DNA of 64,000 nucleotides from Monomorium pharaonis (Eukaryota > Arthropoda > Insecta > Hymenoptera > Formicidae). Positions 37,643 to 49,584 of the stretch are shown here, piece after piece. The stretch's first letter is position 1. Every line of letters starts with the position of its first letter. Below the pieces are notes generated by a model. The model worked only from the letters and a program-made list of their open reading frames with translations, was not told the origin of the DNA and ran no database searches. The DNA lies in NCBI RefSeq assembly GCF_013373865.1, contig NC_050477.1:5354869-5418868 (forward strand), in the 5' to 3' direction. The translations under genes and the position numbers were made by a program.

Positions 37643-39961
37643 CATAAGTTTATATACTTTAAATATTAAAGTCTATAAAAGATAAGATGCAAAAGTCAAA
37701 TTGTGTCGCTTGAGAATATCTATATTTGCTGACATGTATTCACAAAGCAGAAAGAGAAAGAGAGACACAGGACCCCAGTCCAACCCCTTTAAAATAGATT
37801 CGTCTTCTCTCATCGTGGGACGGCGTCTATTTCAGTATCGCTTTGGTTCTCGAAATAAAGTCCGTGATTCACGCCATTCTGTTTGATGTACCCCGGTAAT
37901 AACAGTGACGATTAACATTTTCCTCATCACCATTACGTCCAAATTCAATTCTTTACAACTACACAATCATCTCGTAACGATAAAACTAGCATTATACTGA
38001 TAATTGCATACTAGTTTTATAATTCTATTTTATAGTTTCGTATCAGTTACATAATTCTAAAGTAATTATAATTCTAGAATAATTTTACCACGATAATTTT
38101 ATAGCGTTTTGATTAAGAGATTATCTTGTTCGATATGAAAAAACAGTAGCAACGATGTAACAACTGATAAAACGAAATGTCAACGATTAATTCTAATTAT
38201 GAATCAAAGCCGGCTGCGTGACAGTATATCGAATATCTCGAATATTATCGGCGTGTCAAACGGAAAAGAAACGCTATCGATCGCGAATTAATTAACGTCA
38301 ATACGAATGTCGATGAGAATTGAGATCATTTAGAAACAGGATCTCGCCTTGAGATGCAATCGCAATCGAATTTATTAAATCGACCGACTTGTAGATTTCA
38401 TAAACGAGAAAAATAAAAGAAACGGTAACACGAAACGTGAGAAACATCGCAACGTTGTCACGCACATCCCGCACGTGTTCGCGCGCATCTGCGTGTGCAC
38501 TGACATCATTTGAATAGACGTTATCAAACAAGCCCTAAGAAATTTAAATATTAATCATCCAATTAACTTTAATAGCACAAATAAACAAGTGAAATAAGAT
38601 TAATCCACTCATTAAGAAATCTTGTAATTTCGTTAAATAATCTCATTAGATCTCATAATTCAAATGTCCTGAATTTCATGTTGGGAGTATTTAAATTCTA
38701 ACTTAAATATCTAAATTGCAAGTTAACTTTTCAAAAACCAAATGCAGAGCGTCGAAAAAGTATGCATTATTTAAATAAAATCATCAAAAAAATATTTTTT
38801 TGTGCCGTTATAAATTTCCAAGTTAAACTTCATCCCAGTCCCAAGTCTTTTCCGTCTCCGTAAAGTAAACGGGAGCTAAAAGAATGCCGGGTTCGCAGAC
38901 GGAAAATTCAAGCTCCGTCGAGAGTCGATTTGTAACCGGTCAACCGCGATCGTTTTAAATCACGTCCGGTCGCCCACGCGAGAGTGAGCGTGTAGTATGC
39001 GCGCGAATGAAACGAAACGGGCGAGCACGATTTCATTCATGCGCGACCCACTTAAATTTCATTCAACGATCGACTCGGGCCTTCTCGCCGGTATATACGG
39101 TATGCTATACCTGTCCTTTCTCTCGAACATGATGTCTGTTTGCCTTCGGAACCGTGGAATTACGAGTCAACGCGATATCTCTCAGTTCCAACGAATTTCA
39201 AACGCATCTAAAAGTCCCCATTTATTTTTTATTCTATAAACTATTTCTGTCTATAATCTAATATTAAGGTACTTTAAGCAACAGAGAAAGAGAGAGAGGG
39301 AGACTAATAAAAAAAAGTTACAAATAACAGTAATTAATTGTACATAACTTCTAGAATTTAATAAATTAATAATTGCATTTTAATCTGTTTCATTTATATC
39401 CGTTAATTTAATATTGATTGTTCCGGTCGTCACCGATATCACATTTGTGTGCGACAATAACTATGATTCCATTTGTCTCGACTGTCGCCACGATAAGACA
39501 CTGTGAACGGCATTTGATATCGTGAATCATTTTACTAAAAAACCAGATGCTGATAGTGCAACAATGTTCGAGAACATGACGCAGATAACCGATCGGAGGT
39601 TGTTTAAATCGCGGAAATGGTCCACGCCTGGTTTCATGCACGTGCATACGTAACAAAATAAGTAATTGAACATAAATACTAAATTAATAATTTTTTAATG
39701 CATTATTAATAAAACATTATTAATTGCTCAAAATAATAAATTTCTTGTAATCATAGAAGCTGATAGATGATATACAGAAATTACGATAATTTAATATACT
39801 ATCTGAAAATAAACTTTTTTATTTATTCGCTAATAATGATGACTACTGTAAGGTCTTCGAGACTGCGCGTGGAAAAAGAAGAAACATCTGACTACATTCG
39901 ATTGCGAAATTCGGGATCGACGATCGTCGAGATTGCAAATCGATGAAGCGTGGTTAATCTT

Positions 39962-39997
39962 AATCCCCGATAATTATGGCGATAATTATCAGGGATT
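39962..39997. repeat. 16-bp stem, 4-nt loop hairpin
   Basis: AATCCCCGATAATTAT followed by GGCG and the complementary arm; 15 of 16 positions pair as Watson-Crick and the last as a C-A mismatch. It is compact and isolated, with no flanking repeat seen. Confidence 0.75.
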
Positions 39998-42970
39998 GCG
40001 CGTGAATTGTTCATAGTTATCTGTTATGCAGCTACTTTCACTGTCGCCGATACGGCAGCCATTGTATGTATATAACCCGCGACATCTCAAAGACCGGTAT
40101 TCTAAGTGCGATTTGCATAAACTATCGCGGCTCTCCGGAAAACGCATTCCAGCCACTTAAAATAATTATTCCTATATTTATTTTTTTTTTTTTGCTTGAG
40201 ACGCTACAATTTGTCGCTATTAGCGACGCTATTACTTATTTCTCCGGCAATTTTCTCTAGCTCAAATCCTGCATGGATCAATCGAACACGTAAAAACTCG
40301 AACTCTCTCTCTCGTCGACAATTCTTCATTCTCATTAAAGAATCCTGCTACACTAGGTATAACTGCTAAATCGTAATTCCATTATAATATTAAAGACTCA
40401 TTTTCTGCATGCAGCAGCCTGATTTATATGCTATTAATAATTATCATCTAATAACAAATTGTGATTTCGTATAATCGAGAAATATCTGACATACCGTAGC
40501 TCGATCATTATCACATTTGTATTTGAATTTGAAATTTAATACTAATTTTAATACTAATTTTAATTATAATTTTCAAACAATATAACTGAATAGTAATTAT
40601 TTTGTAAAAATTACTTATATGTTCACACATACAAAATGTTCTTCAGATGTAATTGTAAAAGTTAATTTAATCGATTTAATCTGTAATATCTAATAATACT
40701 TAAGTATTATTGTTGATTGATTCTACAGATTTTACCATCGCCACTTTATACCCGGCGATCATGAGCAGCTTAAGCAAATATTAATTATTAAGGCAAGCGT
40801 GTATCGCGATCGTATCTCTGGGAAAAATCGACTTCATTACAACGTACGCTCGTGCTAAATGGAAGCTTAGATGCAAGTTTATCTGATCGTACGTTGCGTT
40901 ACAACGTTCAATCAGCGTTGCATTAATGCCCGCCAATGCAACCTTTTAAGTCTCACATCTCTCATTAGTATAATTTCAGACTTCGCGTTAAAATCGCCGC
41001 GCAGTTATGTCGACGATGATCGAAGGATCGTCATTGTTCGACGACGGTAATCATTACTGGCGATCGAGAGATCGAGGCTCGATACGCCATAGACCTCCTT
41101 GATTTCTTCGTTTGTCTTTCTCCCTTTCTCCCTATCTCTCGAGATACATTTCTCGCTCGAAACGTTTTGTCACATGTAATCTCGTCATCATTTCATTACA
41201 CGATTTACGCATTAAACGGTCGGGATGTATTGACGCCACAAGGACAGAGTCTCGTAGCTTTAGCGCCGAAGATAGAACATAAATCGCAGATTAGGTCGAA
41301 GGTCGGATTACTAATCGGCTTTCCTTTTATCGATTTATCATCGACGGTACTCCAGACCACTTACCATCAATTATATCAGCTGGTGTTTACAAGCTACTAA
41401 GATAATTCACCCCTTTCATTAATGCGAGATTTATGAGAGGAGGCATTGGCATTTGACATTAATTAATAATAATTTTGTAATATTAATGTTAAAAAGCAAT
41501 ATATAATATCACGGATTCTGGAATTTAAGATGTATACATTAAAAAAATAAAAATTTGTGTATGTAATTAGAAATACGTACAATCAACATTCGATTATTGT
41601 TTTAAGAACATTGATTAAAGAACATTTCTAAAAAATCACCCTAAACGCAATTCTGTTTCAATACCTATTTTCTGTCATATATCTACCACGTCTATTTTTA
41701 TTATTAAAAAAAATGTTCAACTCCCAGTTTAGAGGAAATAATTTTCTAAAATATTCCTCGGTAGTTTATTGTGAAAAAAAAATTATTCGACTACCATAAC
41801 AAATTATTTAAAATGGATCTCTTAAGTAAGATTTATGAAGTCTAAAGCGTCTATACGAATAAAATCACTCGTCAATCACAATCTCCCGCCATTCTCCTCG
41901 GTGCTAAAAGTCATGCAACAATCACGTACACACGTCGTTCGTATAGCGACACGCATAATTTCATAACGTTCGCGGGGAGTCACCGGAGGAAAAATTGTCA
42001 TTAGCGTTTAGCCGTCGCGTTTCCATCCCGAATCTCATAAATAATTCAAGACGCCGCGGGCGCGATCTTTATTGGTTTCACGTAAAAAAAAAAAAAAAAA
42101 AGAAACGGAAAAGTAATAAACGATGAAAATGTCGGCCAAGGCTGACGCTGCCGCCAGGCGTGGGTGGCATGTTTGCAACGTTAAATGCGCGTTAATGACG
42201 CATCGCCGGCGGCTGCATCTGCCGATTTTGAAAAATCTCCGACGCCGGTAGATCTGCATGCATAATGCCGGATATCGTTGCGAGGAAGCAGAAAAAAAAT
42301 TGCGACTCGCGGCATGAGTTTCTGTTTGTTATCGCGCACGATAACGTCCGCATTTCATGAACCGCCTTGCAAATATCGCGAATATTGCGCATACAAAATC
42401 GAAGTTCAACCGGATAAAAAACGATATATACATTAAAAGTATTTTATATTCTCTATTGATCGTATTAAAATAAATATCATAATTTAGTAAATTGAATTAA
42501 AATTTACCGCCAAATAAAATATTCTCGAATTTAACCGGACTCTCTTACTTAATTTTTCCGTCACAAAAATAGCAAGCGCGAATAAATTTCAATCAATATC
42601 TAGGTAATAGAAAATTTAAAGAATTGTTTTCGGAGTTTAAACGTGACCGATGCAAATAGATAAGGAAATTAAAATCGTACAGATTGAAATTCCAAAGTTT
42701 AAAATGTAAATTTATCGGTCACGTACGGAACTCATTTGATTTCTTAGTCGTTATCGATAAATCTGTAGTGTTGGCAAGTCATTATTCTCGCACGCGTGAA
42801 AAGAGCGAAATGACCGGCGTTAATAACAAATCGCCGTCGGTAATTTTTGAAAACACGTACGCCATTTACATGTCGATATGCATAGGTTGCCACATTAGCT
42901 ATTCCAAGGAGACATCGCAATCGTACGTGTAACTCTAATTCACAATTTTATTCAATTATGGTGTACGAAT

Positions 42971-43006
42971 GCTTCTCTCTCTCTCTCTCTTTCTCTCTTT
43001 TTCTCT
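42971..43006. repeat. (CT)n microsatellite
   Basis: CT run with TTT interruptions in non-coding DNA. Confidence 0.9.
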
Positions 43007-44351
43007 TGGCTCGTTTCAGATCGTTATCGTATAACTGTTCGGTCAGTCGCATTTGCCACAATCATGATTGATATGATCTGTATGATCTAACTTTAAAGTC
43101 TGACTTTCAACTTTAAAATTAATTATTTCACATCAATTGTACGTAATAAAGATTTTTTACGAATATTACAAATAGATATTTCAAAAAAAGTCAAACATAT
43201 TTAATTTTAAGACGCACTTATGTTCAATGCATTTAGTTAAAATGTTTATGTTATTTAATAACTTCTCACCAAATTTATTGAGTTATTACAAAATAATGTA
43301 GTTACTAGTGAATTGTCGTATTAATTTTTTTTATGCCTATGCAGATGACTCGCATAATTCTTACATCGTGGCGAGATGAGTTTGTCTTGTAAATATTGAC
43401 TGTGACTTGACGTAACAATGTTCGGTCTTCGCGCATTTATAGTCGACAATTGCAATCGCGAAATTAGATAATTAAGTCGTAAAAAAAAGGTAGTCAAGTT
43501 TTCGTCATCAGATAACAATAATCACAGACGAGCATATGGGAAAAATATCAGACAAATATAAATCCGACGGTTACCTTCTTTTTTTTTTTAGGATGGCTTA
43601 ATTGTCGAAGGTGCTGAAAAAGTGTTTGCGAAAGCGGAAATAAATACTGACATTGCGACGAAATAGCTGTGAGTTATCGCAATCGTCTCGCCCGGGATTT
43701 TCCCGAACGTCTGTTTACTATCTGTACACGAAGAGACAGATTACGATTAATCGCAAGCGATCCGTAAGGTTGAGCTCGATAAGAGTCGACCTATCTTTTA
43801 TGTACACTGATATTAACAAAATATTCTAATATAAGCAAATTATTGACGAAATGACAAAAGTAATCTTTACTTATCCTTATAAAAATATAGAAATGAGCAG
43901 AGAGTATGAAATTGGCCAGCAATTAATACTTATTTTAAGTATTAGAAACATTGCTGTGAGTACTTTCAATACACAACATAAGTAATAATTACTGGCTAAT
44001 TTAATACTGTACAATATTATATTTTTATAAGAGTTTTTATAAGAGATGCTTTGTGCATACGAGTGTATGGATAAATGAATCCTTTTAAAGAATATATACA
44101 CATTTTAAAATGTATGTATAAAATTCAGACCTTACTCACACACAAAATATTATTAATATAATTGTCGGTAATTATGAGAATAGTCTAACAATAAGTCAAA
44201 AATCTAAAAAAAATAAATTTATCCTACATTTATTATTTTAATGAAGATTAAAAAATGCAACACACAAAATATGAGATAAATTTCTTTTAGATTCTTTATT
44301 TAAACTATTTTCATAATTACCAACAAAATTATTGTAATATTAAAACCACTG

Positions 44352-44477
44352 TGGTTTGCGGATTTAAATCCTCCGGATTATTTCTTTATGAAATCAAGAA
44401 AAATCAGTGGTTCCCGTCGATCAATCCAAACCATTAACGATTGCATTAAAATAATAACATTAGAAGTGATGAGTTAG
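44352..44477 (+). pseudogene. Decayed DDE transposase fragment (Tc1/mariner-type C-terminal motif)
   Basis: The frame from TGG at 44352 reads WFADLNPPDYFFMKS and then 26 more codons to TAG. This resembles the conserved W-P-x-R-S-P-D-L-N-P-L-D-Y-F-L-W block around the last catalytic residue of Tc1/mariner-superfamily transposases, with a small deletion after the Trp. The following residues (SIQTINDCIKIITLEV) fit the weakly conserved helix that comes next in that family. No start, no upstream domain and no terminal repeats were found, so it is a relic. Similarity is judged by eye from the family motif. Confidence 0.55.
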
Positions 44478-44592
44478 TTTTTCCTTGTCTTGTGTCTCTA
44501 CAATACTACAGGTTATCCAACTTACAACCTTCAATCTGTACAATTTTTAAAATTTTTGCTAACACTTTGAAATGTGACTCGTGCACGCTTAA

Positions 44593-44725
44593 GCACAGAT
44601 TTTCTGCATAACGCATAATCAATCAATCAGAGTTGTCTATTTCCTTCTCCGGGATAGAAGTAAAGGCCTCTGATTGGTTGATTTTTTTATGCGTTATACA
44701 CTATGCGTTATGCAAAAGTCTGTGC
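44593..44725. mobile_element. Fold-back MITE with GCACAGA termini (133 bp)
   Basis: Left arm GCACAGATTTTCTGCATAAC and onwards to AATCAATCAATCAGAG is repeated inverted at 44672-44725, with a 14-16 bp insertion in the right arm that duplicates TATGCGTTA. The loop is short. It is non-coding. Confidence 0.75.
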
Positions 44726-44746
44726 TGCAGCCTTTAAGGGCGGGAG

Positions 44747-44811
44747 CACATATTTTCGCGTAGCGCATAATGCATAGCACAAGATCGCTAAACCAATGAG
44801 CGATCGGCATA
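44747..44811. repeat. Diverged half-copy of the adjacent fold-back element plus small hairpin
   Basis: GCACATATTTTCGCG...GCGCATAATGCATAGCAC is related to the left arm of the neighbouring element. It is followed by GATCGCT-AAACCAATG-AGCGATC, a 7-bp hairpin. This suggests a second, broken member of the same family. Confidence 0.5.
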
Positions 44812-45299
44812 ACGTCGCCATGTTGCTCTCTGAATGAGACGTCTTCTGCTTGTGCTTACGCGTTACACAGCCCTGAATGTTGGGCGATTTAATTCCACAC
44901 ACCCCGTCGCGAGCGTGTTGTACACGCGCGCGGATTCGGATAATGCAAAAAAATGTTCTACCTATCTCACGCACGAGCGACGCCGATAAGTCTCTCCCGC
45001 GGAAGGTGAAAGGAAACCGCATGTTTAAAGCTTACAGGAGGAAGAGAACCGGTTCCCCTCGCTCGCAACGGGGGCCGTACGTTGCATCGAGCGTGCGCGC
45101 TCTCATTTGCCTGGGCTCGGAAAAGAAACTCGAGATCGTTAAAAAAATACGCCTCTAAACGTACGACGACGTGGTCCGTTGCGGCGACGACGTACGGCGC
45201 ATTCACAAACGAGATTTTGCAAGTCGCCCCGCGCTTTCAAATGATAATAATAATTTAAATCGGCAACTGTACCCGTCGTAATTTTAGACGTTACGTAAA

Positions 45300-46700
45300 A
45301 AGCGTGCCGTATATAACGTAAGAAATAAGTTTGACTCAGTTAACCTTAAATCAAAGCTTAAGTCAAAACGGAGAGAATGGCGAGAGAGACGCGGGGAAAG
45401 GGAGTCGAAAAATATATACGAGCTGTGATAAAGTTTCGAGATATAACCTACGTACCAATCGATTCCTGTAGTTCAGGGGAGCATCGTGACCGATGTTCCT
45501 GCGATGGAGCTGCTTCACAGTCCTCGGTGGCGCCGTGGTACGCATTTTCGATGTGTGTGTGTGTGTGTGTGTCTCTCTCTCCCTCTTCTCACAATCTCTT
45601 CTCCGATTCACCGCCACATCACACGCGACGCAACGAGCACTGTCGATTATCGGTACTATTGCCGGTATCAGCCGAACGCGCGCACTTTGGCCCTACTGGA
45701 GGAGAAACGACGATCGGAGCGGAGCAACGAGAACGCGCGGGAATCGCGAAGGAATGAGGAACGAGACACATTCACGCGGATTCACCTGTGGCCGTGCGCG
45801 TGCCGTGCGCCACACAACAAACGTCGAAGCACTGATCTCCAATCCGCATAAACAACGCGCGCGCGAGCGGAGGCACCTCCGTTGGCAACACGTAATTCGG
45901 CGGGGACAATAAACGCGCGCGGTGTCCCGCGCGCCACCGGAGTGTGTTACGTCACGTGAGCGCGCGCGCGCGCGCACAACTCCTTCCCTCCTTCGCCGCC
46001 TCTCGCACGCCTACGTGTTGCGTTCCGACGAGCGAGCGAACGAACGAGCGCCTGCGAGAGATGAAAACAAACGAACGACCTATCCCCCGCACGCGTGCAA
46101 CAGGCGAGGATTACGACGCCGTCGCCGATCGGCGATTCGAAGCGTCGCTGCTGCCCGTTGTCGCGATAACGTCGCGGTCGCTCGCGGGACACGGTACCAC
46201 GGCGTAACTGGCACCGAAAAGTCGAGTCGTCGATTTTCGCCTCGCGCGCGGAATCGCGCGAATCACTGGCGAACGCGACTGACGAGCGAGCGAGCGAGCG
46301 AGCACACGGGCTAGCGAGCGTACAAACACGATGCAGCGGAGACGAGATCGAAACGCGAGGATCGGGAAACGAGAGAAACGTATACGATTTCGTCTTTTCG
46401 ACGTGGCCGCCGGCATCGCACTGAAGTCGGCGGCGACGCGCGATCCGTCCGCTCCGCTCTCGCGGCTCACTTCGCGCGGCTCGCGCCTGCTGGCTTCCCG
46501 CCGGCCGGCTGGCAATTCAAATCCGTTGGCGCCCGCGCGACGACCAACGCGAATCGCCTACGAGTTGGCGTTGACGCGACCGGCGTGCGAGTGCGAATAA
46601 TGATTAGAGAGGAGCGTACATACAACGCATTTAGAAATAAATAAAATATTCTTCCGGTTGGATTGCCGTAACAACACACGCGCGCGCGCGCGTACATTTG
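45300..46700. promoter_or_regulatory. CpG island, likely promoter region
   Basis: About 1.3 kb of CpG-rich DNA with (GT)n at 45552-45575, a (CG)n run at 45959-45976 and another at about 46679-46693. A TTACGTCACGTG composite (45947-45958) joins a CRE-type TTACGTCA to an E-box CACGTG. ORFs on both strands reach 139 codons but are Arg/Ser/Ala-rich and overlap in several frames, as expected of stop-poor GC-rich DNA. It lies about 0.8 kb upstream of the plus-strand coiled-coil exon, so it could be that gene's promoter; no start codon or first-exon donor could be fixed. Confidence 0.4.
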
Positions 46701-47449
46701 GCTAGTGTGTAGTATTTATTAAATACATGTATAGAGAATAGATTTTTAGTTTTGCAATACTTGAGGAGCGTCATTTATATTTAATATTTGATAAACAAGA
46801 ATTAAACGATTCCAAGAGCGTTGCGAGCGTTAAGTGTAACGCGTTCAGAATATCATCTCATGTGAACAGATCAACAGATACATTAACGCAATCGTTCTTA
46901 CGAATTACTTTTAATTTACGAGCAATATCGCGTGTTATGCATTATGATTGAACATGGGCATTTAGTAAACTGCTTCTCATGGCGTTCGGGCAACTTAACC
47001 GTAGCTTAATTTTAAATTGAATTCAATTTCCACGTCGGATTCGTATCTACTTGGAAATAAAAATAATTTACATCTGTATATTCATGTTATATTGCGCGAA
47101 ATGTAAAATATATATTTTAATTTAATATATAAATGTTAATTAAGTATACTTTTCTTCGCTACCTTTCCTTTTCGCCGCCGATTTTTACGCGCTTTCACCT
47201 GGCCGATAATACGGGTATTAAAGATCCTGGCAGAAAATTAATCGCGTGCGAAATTATTTGCATCAATTGCCAATTACCATAAAGAATACTTTACGACGCG
47301 GCGATAATTTAAAGTTACTAATATTGGTCAATGCGATTGACAATATTGATAATTCCATGAAATGCTATACGATAAATGCGAGATTAACAGTAATTAAACC
47401 GGCGCTTTAATTTATATTAATTTAAATAATACATAATATTCGTACACAG

Positions 47450-47596
47450 GTGAAAGATCGAGACTTGGCATTAAATCAACGTTTAATAGATAAGCAGAGA
47501 GTGAAGCAGAGATATAATACAAAGATGCAAGTCGAGACAGGTAAAATGAATAGAGAGCTGGAAGTAAAACTGCATCAACAGCGTGAACATCTTCAG
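47450..47596 (+). CDS. Coiled-coil exon of a plus-strand gene (49 codons, partial)
   Basis: Flanked by TACACAG at the acceptor and CAG|GTAATT at the donor, open in phase 0 at both ends. It reads VKDRDLALNQRLIDKQ and continues as a charged Lys/Gln/Arg/Glu-rich stretch ending HQQREHLQ. Hydrophobic residues fall roughly every three or four positions (L12, V18, Y22, M26, M33, L37, L41, L48), as in a coiled coil. A second possible donor (ACAG|GTAAAA) lies inside at about 47540. I do not recognise the protein. Upstream exons were not found; the CpG island at 45.3-46.7 kb may hold the promoter. Composition and splice sites make it the best plus-strand exon in the window, but it is a single short exon. 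Confidence 0.5.
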
Positions 47597-48597
47597 GTAA
47601 TTATTTATATTACCAGAATTTATTAAGAGTTTTAATCATATTGTTTTCAAATTTTAACAGAATTAGGTATTGTTAATTCTTATTTTTCCGAATTGAACTT
47701 AAATACGGTAATAATAATGCAAATTTCGTGAAATGAAGTAGTGAAGTTGAAACTTTTGCCAAAAAAGTTTCCTGTTCGAAAACGAAGGATGTCACAAGAA
47801 TAATACAATGCGTTTTCTTTCATAAGCCTTCGCAACATCACGCGCGTCATAAACGCGTTATGCGTAAACAGAAGGTGTCGTAACAAAATTATAAACAGGC
47901 TTTATCACTGGACATTAAATTTATTCGGTGTCGCGGGTTTAATGGAACAGTTGTTCAATGTTAATTACACCACTGAACGAAGGGGAAACTTTTTAGAGAA
48001 AGTCAAGTCTTTGGCATATAGCATGTGATAAAGTGTCGTGGATTTTCACCAATATGTCAAAAAATGTATAACGACCATGTAACTTTTTCGCTAGGAAGAA
48101 CATACGAAAAGTAAAGAATTTCTCCATTAACTTCAGTGATAAAAATATTCATTTCTCACACTTTCGCTCTGGAGTTAAAGTTACATAATCGCTCAAAAGT
48201 ATTATAAAATGTTTTTTGCGCAAGTAAAATTTTTTGTATAATTTATTTAAAAATTTAACAAAGTTAAAGAAATAAAATACCGATGATATTTCTACAATTT
48301 GTAGAATATATATTAATAACTATTTATCATTACCTAAAAAGAATTTTTTTTATATCTACATATAATAATTTCTTTGCATAGCTCGTAACGTCGAAATATT
48401 ATTAGCTACCACAACAGCTAGCTATTTATATATTAAACTTTTATTATCATTAGTTTAGGATTTTATTCGAAATTCATATGATAATTTCTTGGTATATCAG
48501 AACTGCTAATTAACTACGAGCCATCGGCGACTTTTAGCATTCCATAAATTCGATGATGAATTTTAAAGAACTTATTTTAGTCGACGTCTATTTTCAG

Positions 48598-49087
48598 AGA
48601 TAGAGATCGATATATATCGTACGCCGTGCGATCACTCGTTTATTCTCGATTCGAAGGCCACGTGCCCGTTCCGTCGCGCGCAGCAGTTGCAAAATGCATT
48701 ACGATGTTTATCGTAATGAAAGCTAGAAGAAAACCGGAGTTCTTTCCCTCCTCTCGTGGGGGCGCCCGTTTATCCCGTTTCCCATGGGTATCTCCTTATA
48801 TAACGTGCGTTTTTTGCGCTCATACGCACGACGATAGATCTAACGAAGCCGCGATCGACAGGCTGCGCAATCGATCGTTACTAACTACCGGCGGATTCCT
48901 CTCTCGTCGTGGAAAAAAAAAAGTAACGACCGTAACACATTGCGTACCGGTGACCTTTAAACTCTCGTCCTTCTCCCACAGAACTTATCCGCCTCTTTCG
49001 CGGAATCGCGAAAGGATAGACTGGTCCATTCGAATTAGCAGGCAGACGATAATTAACTCTATAGACCCTCGTGGAGATCCCAAATAA
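48598..49087 (+). CDS. Long ORF following a strong acceptor (163 codons, unrecognised, doubtful)
   Basis: A pyrimidine-rich acceptor (GTCTATTTTCAG, AG ending at 48597) is followed by an uninterrupted frame to TAA at 49087. An in-frame stop lies only six codons before the acceptor. The translation is Arg/Ser/Thr-rich, with scattered cysteines (CVFCAHTH) and no recognisable domain. The same acceptor opens a second frame of about 40 codons. It could be a terminal exon of the plus-strand gene, but its phase (one leading base) does not fit the phase-0 donor at 47596. I treat it as an unproven ORF. Confidence 0.2.
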
Positions 49088-49234
49088 TTTCGATTGGAAA
49101 ATTTTAGAGAACGCAATTTGCGGGAAGTCGAGAAGGAAGGCACTTCACACTTCGAACGTGTAAAGAATTTTGCCGCAGAACCGAGTCTGAATCCGGTGGA
49201 TTCGAGAGAATCTTAGTGTTTCTTATGCAGAGTT

Positions 49235-49366
49235 TATAATGGCAGTAGTAGTAAGGTTGTCAATAAAAACTGACCAATTATACTTGAGTGTGAGAAGAAT
49301 AATCGAATATAATTGATCAATTCTTATGGTTTACGGTTTACAACTTTACTACTACCGCCATTGTAG
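49235..49366. mobile_element. Fold-back element with AATGGCAGTAGTAGTAA arms (about 132 bp)
   Basis: TAATGGCAGTAGTAGTAAGGTTGT at the left is matched inverted at 49340-49365 with two or three mismatches. Weaker pairing continues inward. It is AT-rich and non-coding, and is followed after about 15 bp by a second, unrelated fold-back element. Confidence 0.7.
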
Positions 49367-49380
49367 ACCTTGCATTAGGG

Positions 49381-49520
49381 CCTAAATGCAATGCCAGGCA
49401 ACAGGCAATAGGAACAGAAATAATGAGAGAGAGAGAGAAAGAGAGAAAGGATCTTCTTCTCTCTTTCTCTCTTTCTTTATTTTTTGTTCCTATTGCCTGT
49501 TGCCTAGCATTGTGTTTAGG
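49381..49520. repeat. Near-perfect 140-bp hairpin with GA/CT microsatellite stem
   Basis: The left arm starts CCTAAATGCAATGCCAGGC, passes through CAATAGGAACA and ends in a GA-rich run. The right arm is its complement, running through a CT-rich block back to GTGTTTAGG. Arms are about 70 nt, most positions pair and there is almost no loop. A 61-codon ORF overlapping it is an artefact of the repeat. Confidence 0.85.
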
Positions 49521-49584
49521 TCTTTACAGGTGCTAAGTATTTATAATTGCGGATCTCTTATCGCAATCTAGTATCTTGCTTCAG

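Larger units (their letters stand above)
37643..44340. other. Intergenic or intronic tract, no supported gene
   Basis: CpG-raised patches at 38200-38500, 38830-39190, 40740-41390 and 41880-42390; otherwise AT-rich. ORFs of 64-93 codons on both strands have no recognisable domain. A 17-A run lies near 42087, a CT microsatellite at 42971-43006, and a 16-bp perfect-type hairpin at 39962-39997. Confidence 0.5.

Noticed and set aside
42087..42104. Run of 17 A residues as a retroposed poly(A) tail
   Set aside because: No retroposed coding sequence or target duplication could be identified next to it.
45377..46600. Multiple ORFs of 80-139 codons on both strands
   Set aside because: They overlap in several frames, are dominated by Arg/Ala/Ser and coincide with a CpG island where stop codons are rare.
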